NCBI RefSeq assembly: GCF_036226465.1
Contig: NZ_CP108476.1
Coordinates: forward strand, 4,092,001-4,156,000
DNA: 64,000 nucleotides
From: Kitasatospora sp. NBC_01250
GTDB taxonomy: Bacteria > Actinomycetota > Actinomycetes > Streptomycetales > Streptomycetaceae
Direction: 5' to 3'
The position numbers were made by a program, and so were the translations under genes. Shown piece by piece: positions 8,239 through 19,410 of this stretch. Position 1 is the stretch's first letter. Each line of letters begins with the position of its first letter. Below the pieces are notes generated by a model. It was not told the origin of the DNA. It saw only the letters and a program-made list of their open reading frames with translations, and made no database searches.

Positions 8239-9585
8239 ATGGACCAATCACAGAGCGGTACGAATGGCATCGGGCAGCGGCTGCGCGAGTTGCGGCAGAA
8301 GCGTGGTCTCAACCAGCAGGACCTGGCATCCGCGGATATCTCGGTCAGCTATGTCTCGCTGATCGAAACCGGAAAACGGGCACCGTCGGAGACCGTGCTG
8401 AAGGCACTCGCCGAGCGGGTCGGGTGCACCGTCGACTACCTGCGCACCGGGCGGGACGACGCCCGGGTCAAGGAGCTCGAACTCAAGGTCGCCTTCGGCG
8501 ACATGGCCCTGCGCAACGGCTCCAACGGCGAGGCCCTGCAGTCCTACAGCGAGGCGCTGGCGAACGCCCCGCTGCTGGGTGAGGCGACGGTGCGCCGGGC
8601 CCGCCTGGGCCAGGCGCTGGCCTTCGAGAAGCTCGGCCGGCTGGAGGCGGCCATCCAGCTCTTCAACACCCTCTTCGAGGACCCGGGGATCGTGCCGGGC
8701 TCGGCGGAGTGGGCCCAGCTCGCGGTGGCGCTCTGCCGCGCCTACCGCGACGCCGGCGACCAGGTGCTGAGCGTGGAGGTGGGCGAGCGGGCGATGAAGC
8801 GGCTCGACCAGCTCGGCCTCGACATCACCGACGACCACATCCAGCTCGGCGCCACCCTGGTGTTCAGCTACTACCACCGGGGCGATCTGACCCAGGCCCA
8901 GCTGCTGGTCAACCGGCTGGCCTCGCTCTCCGAGCAGAACGGCTCCCGGGTGGCCCGCGGCGCGGTCTACTGGAACGCCGCGGTGGTGGCCAACTCCCGC
9001 GGCAAGGTGGAGGAGTCGCTCGCGCTGACCGAGCGGGCGCTGGCCCTGATGGCGGAGACCGACAACGTCCGCCACCTGGGCATGCTCAAGCACAACTGCG
9101 GCGTCTACCTGCTCGACACCGAGAGCCCCGACCTGGACCGGGTGCAGAACCTGCTGGACGAGGCGCAGAACGCGCTCGTCGAGGTGGGCACCTCCACCGA
9201 ACAGGGCATGCTGGAGACCAGCTACGCCCGGCTCGCGCTGCGCCAGGGCGACGCCGACGGCGCCGCCGACCGCGCCAGCCGGGCGCTGGGCCTGCTGCGC
9301 AACGAGGCCCGCTGGGAGTCCGCCAGCGCCCGGGTCTGGCTCGCCCGGGCCCAGTTCGAGCGGGGCGAGACGCAGGCCGCCGAGGACACCCTGCGCGCGG
9401 CCGAGCGGCAGCTCAGCTCGATCCCGATGAACCGCAGCGCCGCCGGGGTCTGGCGCCTGGCCGGGGACGTCTGGCAGCTCAACGGCTACCAGGCCGAGGC
9501 GCTGGCGATGTACCGGCAGGCGCTCAGCGGGGTCGGCCTGCTGCCGATGCAGGCCCCGGTCAAGGTGCCCGCCGGGCCGCGCTGA
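8239..9585 (+). CDS. XRE-family regulator with C-terminal TPR repeats
   Basis: A 448-residue protein. Residues about 11-70 form an XRE helix-turn-helix (IGQRLRELRQKRGLNQQDLA, then SVSYVSLIETGKRAPSE). The rest is a long array of helical hairpins with TPR character, for example NGEALQSYSEALANAPLLGE, LEAAIQLFNTLFEDP, KVEESLALTERALALMAE and YQAEALAMYRQAL. This architecture matches cytoplasmic peptide receptors of the RRNPP type (PlcR, Rgg, NprR), and a small secreted peptide gene lies divergently upstream. The start at 8239 has GGAGA five bases upstream; an in-frame ATG at 8173 would add 22 residues but has a poorer site. Peptide sensing is an inference from architecture and context. Confidence 0.85.
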   Translation: MDQSQSGTNGIGQRLRELRQKRGLNQQDLASADISVSYVSLIETGKRAPSETVLKALAERVGCTVDYLRTGRDDARVKELELKVAFGDMALRNGSNGEALQSYSEALANAPLLGEATVRRARLGQALAFEKLGRLEAAIQLFNTLFEDPGIVPGSAEWAQLAVALCRAYRDAGDQVLSVEVGERAMKRLDQLGLDITDDHIQLGATLVFSYYHRGDLTQAQLLVNRLASLSEQNGSRVARGAVYWNAAVVANSRGKVEESLALTERALALMAETDNVRHLGMLKHNCGVYLLDTESPDLDRVQNLLDEAQNALVEVGTSTEQGMLETSYARLALRQGDADGAADRASRALGLLRNEARWESASARVWLARAQFERGETQAAEDTLRAAERQLSSIPMNRSAAGVWRLAGDVWQLNGYQAEALAMYRQALSGVGLLPMQAPVKVPAGPR

Positions 9586-9591
9586 GCGGGT

Positions 9592-9629
9592 CCGCCGGGC
9601 CCGGGTCCTGGCCGGCCCGGGCCCGGCGG
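9592..9629. terminator. Bidirectional terminator between the XRE-TPR gene and glgB
   Basis: A perfect 14 bp stem (CCGCCGGGCCCGGG and its complement) with a 10 nt loop, starting six bases after the XRE-TPR stop and ending six bases before the glgB stop. There is no T-tract, as is common in streptomycetes. Confidence 0.75.
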
Positions 9630-9634
9630 CACGC

Positions 9635-11935
9635 TCACCCGGCCTGCGGGTCCTGCGGGTCCTGCCACAGCGGCTCCGCCGGCGGGGCCGGCGCCAGCGG
9701 GAGTGCGGGGCCCTGCGGGCAGAGCCAGAGCGTGGCCAGCGCCGGCAGGGTCAGCTCGACGCTGAACGGCTGGCCCTGCCAGGGCACCGGCTCGGCCCGG
9801 TACGGCTCCCGCGGGCCGGCCCCGGCCCCGCCGTAGCGCGGATCGTCGGTGTCCAGCACGGGGTACCACTGACCGCCGGACGGCAGCCCGATCCGGTAGC
9901 CGGTGCGGACCTCGGGACACAGGTGACTGACGCTCACCAGCGGCCTGCCCGCGGCGTCGCGGCGCACGAAGGAGTAGACGTTGTCCTGGGCGGCGTCGGC
10001 GTCCAGCCAGCCGAAGCCCGCCGGGTCCGCGTCCAGCTGCCAGAGCGCCGGGCAGTCCTGGTAGACCCGGTTGAGCTCGGTGACCAGCCGCTGGATGCCC
10101 CGGTGGTCCGCCGCGGCCGGCCAGTCGGCGTCCAGCAGCCACCACTGCGGGCCCTGTTCGTGGTCCCACTCGGCGCCCTGGGCGAACTCCTGTCCCATGA
10201 AGAGCAGTTGCTTGCCCGGGTGGGCCCACATGAAGCCGAGGTAGGCGCGCTGGTTGGCGCGCTGCTGCCACCAGTCGCCGGGCATCTTGGCGACCAGCGC
10301 ACCTTTGCCGTGCACCACCTCGTCGTGCGAGATCGGCAGCACGTAGTTCTCGGAATAGGCGTAGACCATCGAGAAGGTCAGCTCGTGGTGGTGGAACTGG
10401 CGGTGCACCGGTTCGCGGCCGAAGTACCGCAAGGAGTCGTGCATCCAGCCCATGTTCCACTTGAGGCCGAAGCCTAGGCCGCCGCTGTCGGTGGGGCGGG
10501 TCACGCCGTCCCAGGCGGTGGACTCCTCGGCGATGGTGACCACCCCGGGGCAGCGCCGGTAGACGGTGGCGTTCATCTCCTGGAGGAAGGCCACCGCGTC
10601 CAGGTTCTCCCGCCCGCCGTGCTCGTTGGGGGCCCACTGGCCGTCCTGGCGGGAGTAGTCGAGGTAGAGCATCGAGGCGACCGCGTCCACCCGCAGGCCG
10701 TCGATGTGGAACTCCTCGCACCAGTACACCGCGTTGGCCACCAGGAAGTTGCGCACCTCGGTACGGCCGTAGTCGAAGGTGAGGGTGCCCCAGTCGGGGT
10801 GCTCGGCGCGGCGCGGGTCGGCGGGCTCGTAGAGCGGGGTGCCGTCGAAGCGGGCGAGCGCGAAGTCGTCCTTGGGGAAGTGCGCGGGCACCCAGTCGAC
10901 GATCACCCCGATCCCGGCCTGGTGCAGCGCGTCCACCAGGTACCGGAAGTCGTCCGGCGAGCCCAGCCGGGCGGTGGGGGCGTAGAACCCGGACACCTGG
11001 TAGCCCCAGGAACCGCCGAAGGGATGCTCCATCACCGGCAGGAACTCCACATGCGTGAAGTTCAACTCCCGCAGATACGCAGGCAGTTCCTCGGCCAGCT
11101 CACGGTAGCCCAACCCCGGCCGCCAGGAGGCCGGATGCAGCTCGTAGACCGACATCGCACGGTCCAGGAAGCCCGCCTCGCCGCGCCGGGCCAGGAACGC
11201 CCCGTCGCCCCAGACGTAGTGCGACGTGTGCACCACCGAGGCCGTGGCGGGCGCGAGTTCGGCACGGCGGGCGAGCGGGTCGGCCTTCTGCAGCAGCCGC
11301 CCGTCCCGGGTGACGATCTCGTACTTGTACCGGGCGCCCTCGCCGACGCCCGGCAGGAAGACCTCCCAGACCCCACTGGCGCCCAGCGAGCGCATCGGGG
11401 CGCCGGTGCCGTCCCAGTAGTTGAAGTCGCCCACCACCCGCACGCCTTCGGCATTGGGGGCCCAGACGGCGAAGGCCGTCCCGGTCACGCCCTCCACCGT
11501 GCGAAGGTGCGAGCCGAGCACCCGCCAGAGCTGCTCGTGGCGGCCCTCGCGGATCAGGTGCAGGTCCAACTCGCCCAGCGTGGGCGGCAGTCGGTAACCG
11601 TCCTGCTCGACGCCGCCCCACCCCCCGGCGCCGCTGCGGTAGTCCACCCGCAGCCAGTAGTCGGCCGCCCATCCGGGCGGCAGCAGGCCGCTGAAGAGAC
11701 CGTCCTGCCCTGCGGCCAGCGCCAGGGCGCCGACCGCCGTCTCGACCAGCACCCGCTCGGCGCCGGGCCGCAGCACCCGCAGCGCCACACCGCCGCGCAC
11801 CGGGTGGACGCCGAGCACGGCATGCGGGTCGTGGTGGCGGCCGGCCAGCAGCCGGCCCCGTTCCTCGGGGGACGGCCACGCCGGGGAGAGCTGCAGGACC
11901 GGGGGATCCAGTTCGGGGGCCAGGCGCGGAGTCAC
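9635..11935 (-). CDS. glgB: 1,4-alpha-glucan branching enzyme
   Basis: A 766-residue GH13 subfamily 9 enzyme that introduces alpha-1,6 branches into alpha-glucan. An N-terminal CBM48-type region contains HDPHAVLGVHP and FAVWAPNAEGVRVVGDFNYW. The catalytic barrel includes HVEFLPVMEHPFGGSWGYQ, the nucleophile Asp in GLRVDAVASMLY, the acid/base Glu in IAEESTAW and the stabilising Asp in ISHDEVVHG. The length fits streptomycete GlgB. A GTG start at 11935 follows GAAGGA. It is the last gene of the glgE operon, separated from the maltokinase by a strong hairpin that may reduce read-through. Confidence 0.96.
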   Translation of the reverse strand: MTPRLAPELDPPVLQLSPAWPSPEERGRLLAGRHHDPHAVLGVHPVRGGVALRVLRPGAERVLVETAVGALALAAGQDGLFSGLLPPGWAADYWLRVDYRSGAGGWGGVEQDGYRLPPTLGELDLHLIREGRHEQLWRVLGSHLRTVEGVTGTAFAVWAPNAEGVRVVGDFNYWDGTGAPMRSLGASGVWEVFLPGVGEGARYKYEIVTRDGRLLQKADPLARRAELAPATASVVHTSHYVWGDGAFLARRGEAGFLDRAMSVYELHPASWRPGLGYRELAEELPAYLRELNFTHVEFLPVMEHPFGGSWGYQVSGFYAPTARLGSPDDFRYLVDALHQAGIGVIVDWVPAHFPKDDFALARFDGTPLYEPADPRRAEHPDWGTLTFDYGRTEVRNFLVANAVYWCEEFHIDGLRVDAVASMLYLDYSRQDGQWAPNEHGGRENLDAVAFLQEMNATVYRRCPGVVTIAEESTAWDGVTRPTDSGGLGFGLKWNMGWMHDSLRYFGREPVHRQFHHHELTFSMVYAYSENYVLPISHDEVVHGKGALVAKMPGDWWQQRANQRAYLGFMWAHPGKQLLFMGQEFAQGAEWDHEQGPQWWLLDADWPAAADHRGIQRLVTELNRVYQDCPALWQLDADPAGFGWLDADAAQDNVYSFVRRDAAGRPLVSVSHLCPEVRTGYRIGLPSGGQWYPVLDTDDPRYGGAGAGPREPYRAEPVPWQGQPFSVELTLPALATLWLCPQGPALPLAPAPPAEPLWQDPQDPQAG

Positions 11936-11968
11936 GGGGTGGTCCTTCTTCCAAGGCGGCGGGATGGG

Positions 11969-11999
11969 CCGGCCGGGCCGCCGAGGGCGGCCCGGCCGG
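11969..11999. terminator. Intercistronic hairpin between maltokinase and glgB
   Basis: Perfect 14 bp GC stem (CCGGCCGGGCCGCC and its complement) with a three-base loop, nine bases after the maltokinase stop. It could be an attenuator, a partial terminator or an mRNA-stabilising 3' end inside the operon. Confidence 0.6.
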
Positions 12000-12007
12000 G
12001 GAGCGGG

Positions 12008-13536
12008 TCAGCGCCCGAAGACCAGGCGCTGGATCGCGGCCAGCGGGATGGGCAGCCAGGCGGGGCGGTGCTGGGCCTCGTAGACCGCCTCGTAGACGGC
12101 CTTCTCGGCCTCGAAGGCGCGCAGCACCACGGGGTGGCAGTGCGGGTCCAGGCCACCGGCGGCCGCGTAGCCCGCGGTGAAGGCGCGGCGGTTGCGCACC
12201 GTCCAGGCGTAGGCGCGTCTGCTGCGCCGCAGCCGCTCGGCGGCGCGCTCGGGAGTCGGCTCGGCGGCCGGATCAGGGTCCGGCTCGGGGCCCGCGTGCT
12301 CGGCCAGCAGGGCCAGCGCCTGCTGGGCCGCGTAGTCGAAGGAGCGCAGCATGCCCGCCACATCCTTCAGCACCGGCTGCGGCAGCGCGCGCTCGGCCAC
12401 CGGGCGGGACGGCTCGCCCTCGAAGTCGATCACCTTCCAGCCGTCCTCGGTCCGCAGTACCTGGCCGAGGTGCAGATCACCGTGGATCCGCTGCCCGACC
12501 AGCCCGGGTCCGCGCCGCACGACCCTCGCGTAGTCCTCGTAGAGGCCGCCCAACCGTCCGGCGTAGGGCTCCAGTTCGGGCACCTGGCGGACGGCGTCGC
12601 GCAGCTCGCGGTGCAGCTGGGCGACCTGCTCGGCCACCGCGTCACCGTCCAGCATGACCTGCGGGAAGGCTTCGGCCAGCGCGGCGTGCACCTCGGCCAC
12701 GGCGGAGCCCAGCGCCCGGGACTCGGCGGTGAAGCCGCCGAGTCCGGGGACCGGGGCGCAGGCGCCGTCCAGGCAGTCGGCGGCCTGGTCGACCGCCAGC
12801 TGCCAGCCGTCACCGCGCGCGGGCAGGAACTCCTCCAGGATCCCCAGCACCACCGAGTGCTGCGGGTCGCCCTCGGTGTGCAGCCAGCCGGCCAGGCCCG
12901 GGATCCGCCGGCAGCGCACCCGGGTGAGCGCCCGCAGCGCGTCGGTCTCCGGGTGCGGGCCGGGCTCCGGCTGGCGGAAGAGTTTGAAGAGCAGCCGGTC
13001 GCCGAAGACCACCGTGCTGTTGCTCTGCTCCACCGCCAGCGCCCGCGCGCTGAGCCCGCGCGGCAGTGGCGCGCCGCCGGTGAGCGACATCCGCAGCTCA
13101 CCGGCGGGCTCGGCCGCGGCCGTGCGCTCCAGCAGCAGCTCCATCAACTCGTGGTCCTCGGTGGCCTCGTAGAGCGTCCAGCCGTCCCACCGGCCGCCGC
13201 CGGCCCGGCCGATCTCGGCCGCCGCCAGCTCCTCGGGCAGGCTGCGGCGCAGGCCGAGGAGCACCTGGTAGTGGTGGGCGACGCTGCCGTGCCGGGCGTC
13301 GAGCAGCGAGTGCAGCAGCACCGGGCCGCCGCCGTCGCCCGGCGCCCGCTCCGAGGTGCCCAGCACCGAGGCGCTGACCGGGTTCAGGGCGGACAGGTGG
13401 CCCTGTTCGTGGGTGAACCAGCGGCGGGTCACCAGCCAGGGCAGCAGGGCGGGCAGCAGCGGGCCCAGCAGCTCGTCGGCCTGGACCCCGGAGCCGTGCT
13501 CGGCACTGAGGCAAGTGGCGCACAGGGCCTGGGACA

Positions 13537-13537
<1 letters not shown>
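12008..13537 (-). CDS. mak: Maltokinase (Pep2/Mak)
   Basis: A 509-residue kinase that phosphorylates maltose with ATP to give maltose-1-phosphate, the GlgE donor. The catalytic loop IHGDLHLGQVLRTEDGWKVI is followed by IDFEGEPSRP, the metal-binding Asp motif of aminoglycoside-kinase-like folds. The N-terminal cap domain precedes it (WFTHEQGHLS region). ATG 13537 overlaps the glgE stop by one base (TGATG), so the genes are translationally coupled. In most actinobacteria treS lies between or is fused with this gene; it is absent here. A spurious upstream extension to 13645 overlaps glgE and was not used. Confidence 0.92.
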
Positions 13538-15633
<2,096 letters not shown>

Positions 15634-15663
15634 CTCCAGCTCCCCCCTCGTCTCGGCGGACCG

Positions 15664-16260
15664 TCAGGACAGCCCGGCATGGCGCCGGCTGCCGCGCTTG
15701 GCGAGTTCGTCGATGATGGTGCGGGCGAACTGGTGGCAGTGGTTCCCGGTCCGGGCGGTGACCAGGTCCTCGTCCACCACCACGTCCTGGTCCACGTAGA
15801 CGCCGCCCATGTTGCGCAGGTCGCCCAGCAGGTTGTTGTGCACCACCGCCCGCCGGCCGCGGATCACCTGCGGGATCGGGGCGGCCAGCCACATGCCGTG
15901 GCAGATGATCCCCTTGACGATCGCCGGGTCGGCGAACGCGCGACGCAACAGCGCGACCGCGGGCGGCAGTTGGTCGACCTTCTCGGTGTAGCGCAGCCGG
16001 TCGGCGACGATGCCCGAGGGGACGATCAGCGCGGCGTACTCCTTGAGCGCGTACTCGTCCATGTCCTCGAAGGACTCGGACACCTCGAACGGCATCCGGT
16101 GCTCGTGGCCGCGGAAGACCAGCCGCTCGTTGCCCCAGAGCCGGGTCAGGAAGTGCACCTCGGCACCCTCCTCGGCGAACCGGCGCTGGTAGTAGAGGAT
16201 CTCGGGTTCGTAGAAGTCGCTCTCCATCAGGACGGCGACCTTCTGGCCGTTCAACGCCAC
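15664..16260 (-). CDS. DJ-1/PfpI family protein (198 residues)
   Basis: A class-I glutamine-amidotransferase-like fold of the DJ-1/PfpI superfamily. The N-terminal strand reads KVAVLMESDFYEPE; the acidic residues here are in the position that activates the nucleophile. The nucleophilic Cys sits in the elbow IICHGMW (around residue 120). Family members are deglycases, glyoxalases, proteases or chaperones, so the reaction is uncertain. GTG 16260 follows AAGGAG at six bases. It is placed between the TPP enzyme and glgE on one apparent transcript. Confidence 0.88.
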   Translation of the reverse strand: MALNGQKVAVLMESDFYEPEILYYQRRFAEEGAEVHFLTRLWGNERLVFRGHEHRMPFEVSESFEDMDEYALKEYAALIVPSGIVADRLRYTEKVDQLPPAVALLRRAFADPAIVKGIICHGMWLAAPIPQVIRGRRAVVHNNLLGDLRNMGGVYVDQDVVVDEDLVTARTGNHCHQFARTIIDELAKRGSRRHAGLS

Positions 16261-16314
16261 GGCGCGCTCTCCTTCGCGGGTCCAGGTGGGCCTTCACGGG
16301 CTCCGAACGGGTGA

Positions 16315-17979
16315 CTAGCGGCCGATCACGAGGTCGATCAGGAACGGCCCGGGGTGCGCGAGCGCCTCGGTGATCGCCCCCGGCACCTGCTCCGGCTTCT
16401 CCACCCGCACCGCACGCACCCCGAGCGACCGGGCCAGGCGCACGAAGTCGATGGCCGGCTGCGAGAGGTCGAACGGATCGGGGTACGCGTGCTCGTCTGT
16501 CCCCTGGGTCCGCCAGTACTCCTCGATGTTCAGGTCCAGCAGCCGGTAGCGGCCGTTGTTGCAGATCACGAACTTGGCCGCGATGTCGTAGCGGGCTGCG
16601 GTCCACAGCCCCTGAACGGTGTACATGCTGCCGCCGTCGCCGGTGAAGCCGACCACGGTGCGCTCGGGGTGGGCCAGCTTGGCGCCGATCGCGCCGGGGA
16701 TGCCGACGCCGAGCGAGCCGCCGCGGGTCTGGTGCCAGTGGCCGGGCAGGTCGGCCGGCAGGTGGCGGAAGAGGCCGGGCGAGGAGGTCAGCGCCTCGTC
16801 GAAGAGCACCGCGTCGGCGGGCAGCTGCTTGGCCAGCTCAGCACCGAAATAGGCTGCGGTCAACGGTCCTTGATCGGCGCCCGCCAGCTCGGCGAGCGCC
16901 GCCGCGCGCTCGTCGGCGCGTTGCCGCCCGGCCCGGACCAGCCGGTCCTGGGCCTCGGCCCGGCGCTCGCCGGTCAGCCGCGCCTTCAGCGCCTCGGTGA
17001 GCCGGGGCAGGGTGGTCTTCGGGTCGGCCAGCAGGCCGAGGTCGACCGGGAAGTTCTTGGCGATCGCGCCGCTGTCCAGATCGAGGTGGACCACCTTCGC
17101 CTCGGGGCCGAAGACCCCGTCGAGCAGCGGGTAGACCTCGGGCAGCGTGTAGGTCCCGACGATCAGCACCCCGTCGGCGGGGTGCACCACCTTGGCACTG
17201 ACCTCGCCGAACATGTGGCCCAACTGCCCGCCGTAGAGCGGGTGTCCGGCCGGCAGGTTGACCTCGGCCCAGTCCGCGCCCCAGACCTGGGCGCCCCAGC
17301 TCTCCGCGAAGTCGGCCAACTCGGCCTGGGCGCCGGAGAAGTGGACTCCGTCACCGGCGATGATCAGCGGGCGCCGGGCGCCGGCCAGCAGCGCGGCGGC
17401 CTGCTCGACGGAGGCGGCGTCCGGGCTGCTGGTGGTGGTCAGGTACGAGGTGGGCCGGACCTCCTCGGTGGTCTCGGCGTCCATCACGTCGGCCGGCAGC
17501 ACCACCAGCACCGGGCCGTACGGCGCGGTGCCGGCCACCTTGAAGGCCCGGCGCAGCACCCGCAGGGTGGACTGCGGATCCACCACCCTGGTGGCCCACT
17601 TGGTCACCGGCTTGGCCATCCCGACCAGGTCGGCGGCCATCTGGGCGTCCATGCTGTCGTAGGCCAGGCCGGACTCGCCGACCACCACCACCAGCGGGGC
17701 GTGGCCGCGCATCGCCTGGTAGAGCATGCCGATCCCGTTGCCCAGGCCCACCCCCGAGTGCAGCTGCAGCAGGGTGGGCCTGCGGGTGGCCCGCGCGTAG
17801 CCGTCCGCGATGCCGACCACCACGGCCTCCTGGAGCGCGAGCACGTACTGCAGCTCGGGGAAGCCGCGCAGCTCGTCCAGGAAGCCCTGTTCGACGGTGC
17901 CGGGGTTGCCGAACATGTACTGCACGCCGTCGGCCTTGAACTGTTCGAGCATGGCCACCCGGGCCGGCCTGCTGGTCAT
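16315..17979 (-). CDS. Thiamine-diphosphate-dependent enzyme, benzoylformate-decarboxylase/acetolactate-synthase type
   Basis: A 554-residue protein with the three domains of the decarboxylase superfamily. The N-terminal Pyr domain has the catalytic Glu in LALQEAVVVGIADGYARAT. A central TPP-enzyme M domain spans about 190-320 (RRPLIIAGDGVHFS). The C-terminal PP domain carries the ThDP/Mg2+ motif GDGGSMYTVQGLW with the Asn in VICNNGRY about 30 residues later. It resembles benzoylformate decarboxylase more than biosynthetic acetolactate synthase, but the substrate (a 2-oxo acid) cannot be assigned. It is flanked by two DJ-1/PfpI genes in the glgE operon. ATG 17979 follows GAGGCGAGG. Confidence 0.88.
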   Translation of the reverse strand: MTSRPARVAMLEQFKADGVQYMFGNPGTVEQGFLDELRGFPELQYVLALQEAVVVGIADGYARATRRPTLLQLHSGVGLGNGIGMLYQAMRGHAPLVVVVGESGLAYDSMDAQMAADLVGMAKPVTKWATRVVDPQSTLRVLRRAFKVAGTAPYGPVLVVLPADVMDAETTEEVRPTSYLTTTSSPDAASVEQAAALLAGARRPLIIAGDGVHFSGAQAELADFAESWGAQVWGADWAEVNLPAGHPLYGGQLGHMFGEVSAKVVHPADGVLIVGTYTLPEVYPLLDGVFGPEAKVVHLDLDSGAIAKNFPVDLGLLADPKTTLPRLTEALKARLTGERRAEAQDRLVRAGRQRADERAAALAELAGADQGPLTAAYFGAELAKQLPADAVLFDEALTSSPGLFRHLPADLPGHWHQTRGGSLGVGIPGAIGAKLAHPERTVVGFTGDGGSMYTVQGLWTAARYDIAAKFVICNNGRYRLLDLNIEEYWRTQGTDEHAYPDPFDLSQPAIDFVRLARSLGVRAVRVEKPEQVPGAITEALAHPGPFLIDLVIGR

Positions 17980-18152
17980 CGCCTCGCCTCATCTCTGCGG
18001 TCGTGCACACAACGGGTCGGGTCACGGGGGTAGGTCGCCAGGGGCCGTCACAGGGGTCCGTCACGGGGATCGGAGAGCGGGTTTGGGCGGGCGGTCGCGC
18101 GGTGCGCGCCGGATGCGACCGCCCGCCCGGGAACTGCCCCGGGGCGCCCGGC

Positions 18153-19004
18153 TCAGACCTGGTAGAGGTCCGGCTGGAAGCCCCACTGGCGCAGCCCCTG
18201 CTCCAGGACCTCCACCACCTTCTGGCCGGTGAGGTAGGAATCGGGGGTGGAGCGCCCGGTGATGAACGGGTAGTCGACGATCACCGAGGTCACGTGGCCG
18301 AAGTTGCCGTGGTAGGCGCCGCGCGGCGCGGTGGCGTCGCGCAGGATGTACTCCAGCGGGTACGGCGGCGGGCCGACCTGGAAGTCGGTGCCGACGAAGC
18401 CGGTGCCGTCCTTGTAGTCGTACTCGATGCAGTGGCCGGTGACGTGCTTGTTGCGCAGGATGCTGATCCGGTCGTCCTGCTCGCGGGCGAAGGCCAGGCT
18501 GGCCACGCCGTAGCACTCGGCGGCGATCGGCAGGTCGAGGTGGTAGAAGGCCAGGATCAGGTCGTGCACCCGCCAGTTGTTGGCGAGGTCGACGATCGGG
18601 CCGCTGCCGCCGACGATCAGCAGCGCGTCGTAGCGCTCGGCGATCTGGTCCTGCACGTGCTGCCGCTTGGTGTGGTAGCCCTCCCACGCCCGCAGGAAGT
18701 CCGAGCGGCTGCGGTAGGGGCGGTCGGGCAGCCAGGAGGAGAGGTCGAGCGGGTCGTCGAGGCGGTCCGAGGCCTCGACCGCCCTGACCTTCTCGGCCAT
18801 CTCGGTGGAGGTGACCGAGCGGCCGAGCGGCGGGTCGATGAACTCCGGGTCGTAGCTGGGCGGCAGGGCCACCGGGCGCTTGCCGGTCGGGGTCGCGAAG
18901 GTGACCTCGTAGCCGGCCTTGTCGAACGTCTCCAGCGGACCGATCAGCTCTTCTCCCCAGTACCCGTACTCCGAGAGCACGACGAGGATGCGCTTCTTCG
19001 CCAT
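18153..19004 (-). CDS. DJ-1/PfpI family protein (283 residues, Hsp31-like length)
   Basis: A larger DJ-1/PfpI member. It begins KKRILVVLSEYGYWGEELIG, has FATPTGKRPVALPPSY typical of Hsp31-type proteins, the acidic lid region YDALLIVGGSGPIVDL and the nucleophile elbow AAECYGVASL with Cys near residue 163. Hsp31 relatives act as glyoxalase III or holding chaperones. It is the first gene of the minus-strand operon that ends in glgB. ATG 19004 has AAGGAG ten bases upstream. It shares only fold-level similarity with the second DJ-1 gene in this operon, so they are probably not recent duplicates. Confidence 0.87.
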   Translation of the reverse strand: MAKKRILVVLSEYGYWGEELIGPLETFDKAGYEVTFATPTGKRPVALPPSYDPEFIDPPLGRSVTSTEMAEKVRAVEASDRLDDPLDLSSWLPDRPYRSRSDFLRAWEGYHTKRQHVQDQIAERYDALLIVGGSGPIVDLANNWRVHDLILAFYHLDLPIAAECYGVASLAFAREQDDRISILRNKHVTGHCIEYDYKDGTGFVGTDFQVGPPPYPLEYILRDATAPRGAYHGNFGHVTSVIVDYPFITGRSTPDSYLTGQKVVEVLEQGLRQWGFQPDLYQV

Positions 19005-19410
19005 CAGCGATGGTCTCCTTAGGTGGCGGGGGCGGTGCTCGACTGCCTGGGTCGTCCCGTCGGCGGCTGCCGCGACGGACCTGGGAGCCCGGCTTCCCGT
19101 TCATGTGTACCAGTGGGCCCAATGAGTCAGACCGGATCGCTTTACATCGACTTGACCAGTCGTCATATCACTGGTCGTACTGTGCCGAGTCACCGATCGA
19201 GCACAACCCAGCGCTTTACTGAGCCTCCGTCACCCCTCCGGCAGACCATGCGGTCAACCAGGACCTGCCCCCGCCAGTGAACGCAATAGCGCCGACTTCC
19301 TCGCCGACTTCTCGATTGACCCGATGTGACTGCAATAGTTACCTCGACTGTGGTTGCGGGTCAGCAGCCTGACCCCCACCACTCGACAGCCCGTCCGAAC
19401 GGGAGGATCG
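19005..19410. other. 406 bp divergent intergenic region
   Basis: This region separates the glgE-operon first gene (minus) from the NmrA-like gene (plus). It holds the inverted repeat at 19154-19176 and two TTGACC sequences (about 19152 and 19316) that could serve as -35 elements for the plus strand. Two copies of GCAATAG (around 19285 and 19333) are also present. No coding sequence is supported. Confidence 0.55.
19154..19176. promoter_or_regulatory. Inverted repeat GACCAGT-N9-ACTGGTC
   Basis: Perfect 7 bp arms separated by nine bases, in the middle of the divergent intergenic region about 150 bp before the DJ-1 start. It overlaps a possible plus-strand -35 (TTGACC). It is a likely operator controlling one or both divergent operons; the regulator is not encoded adjacent. 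Confidence 0.5.
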
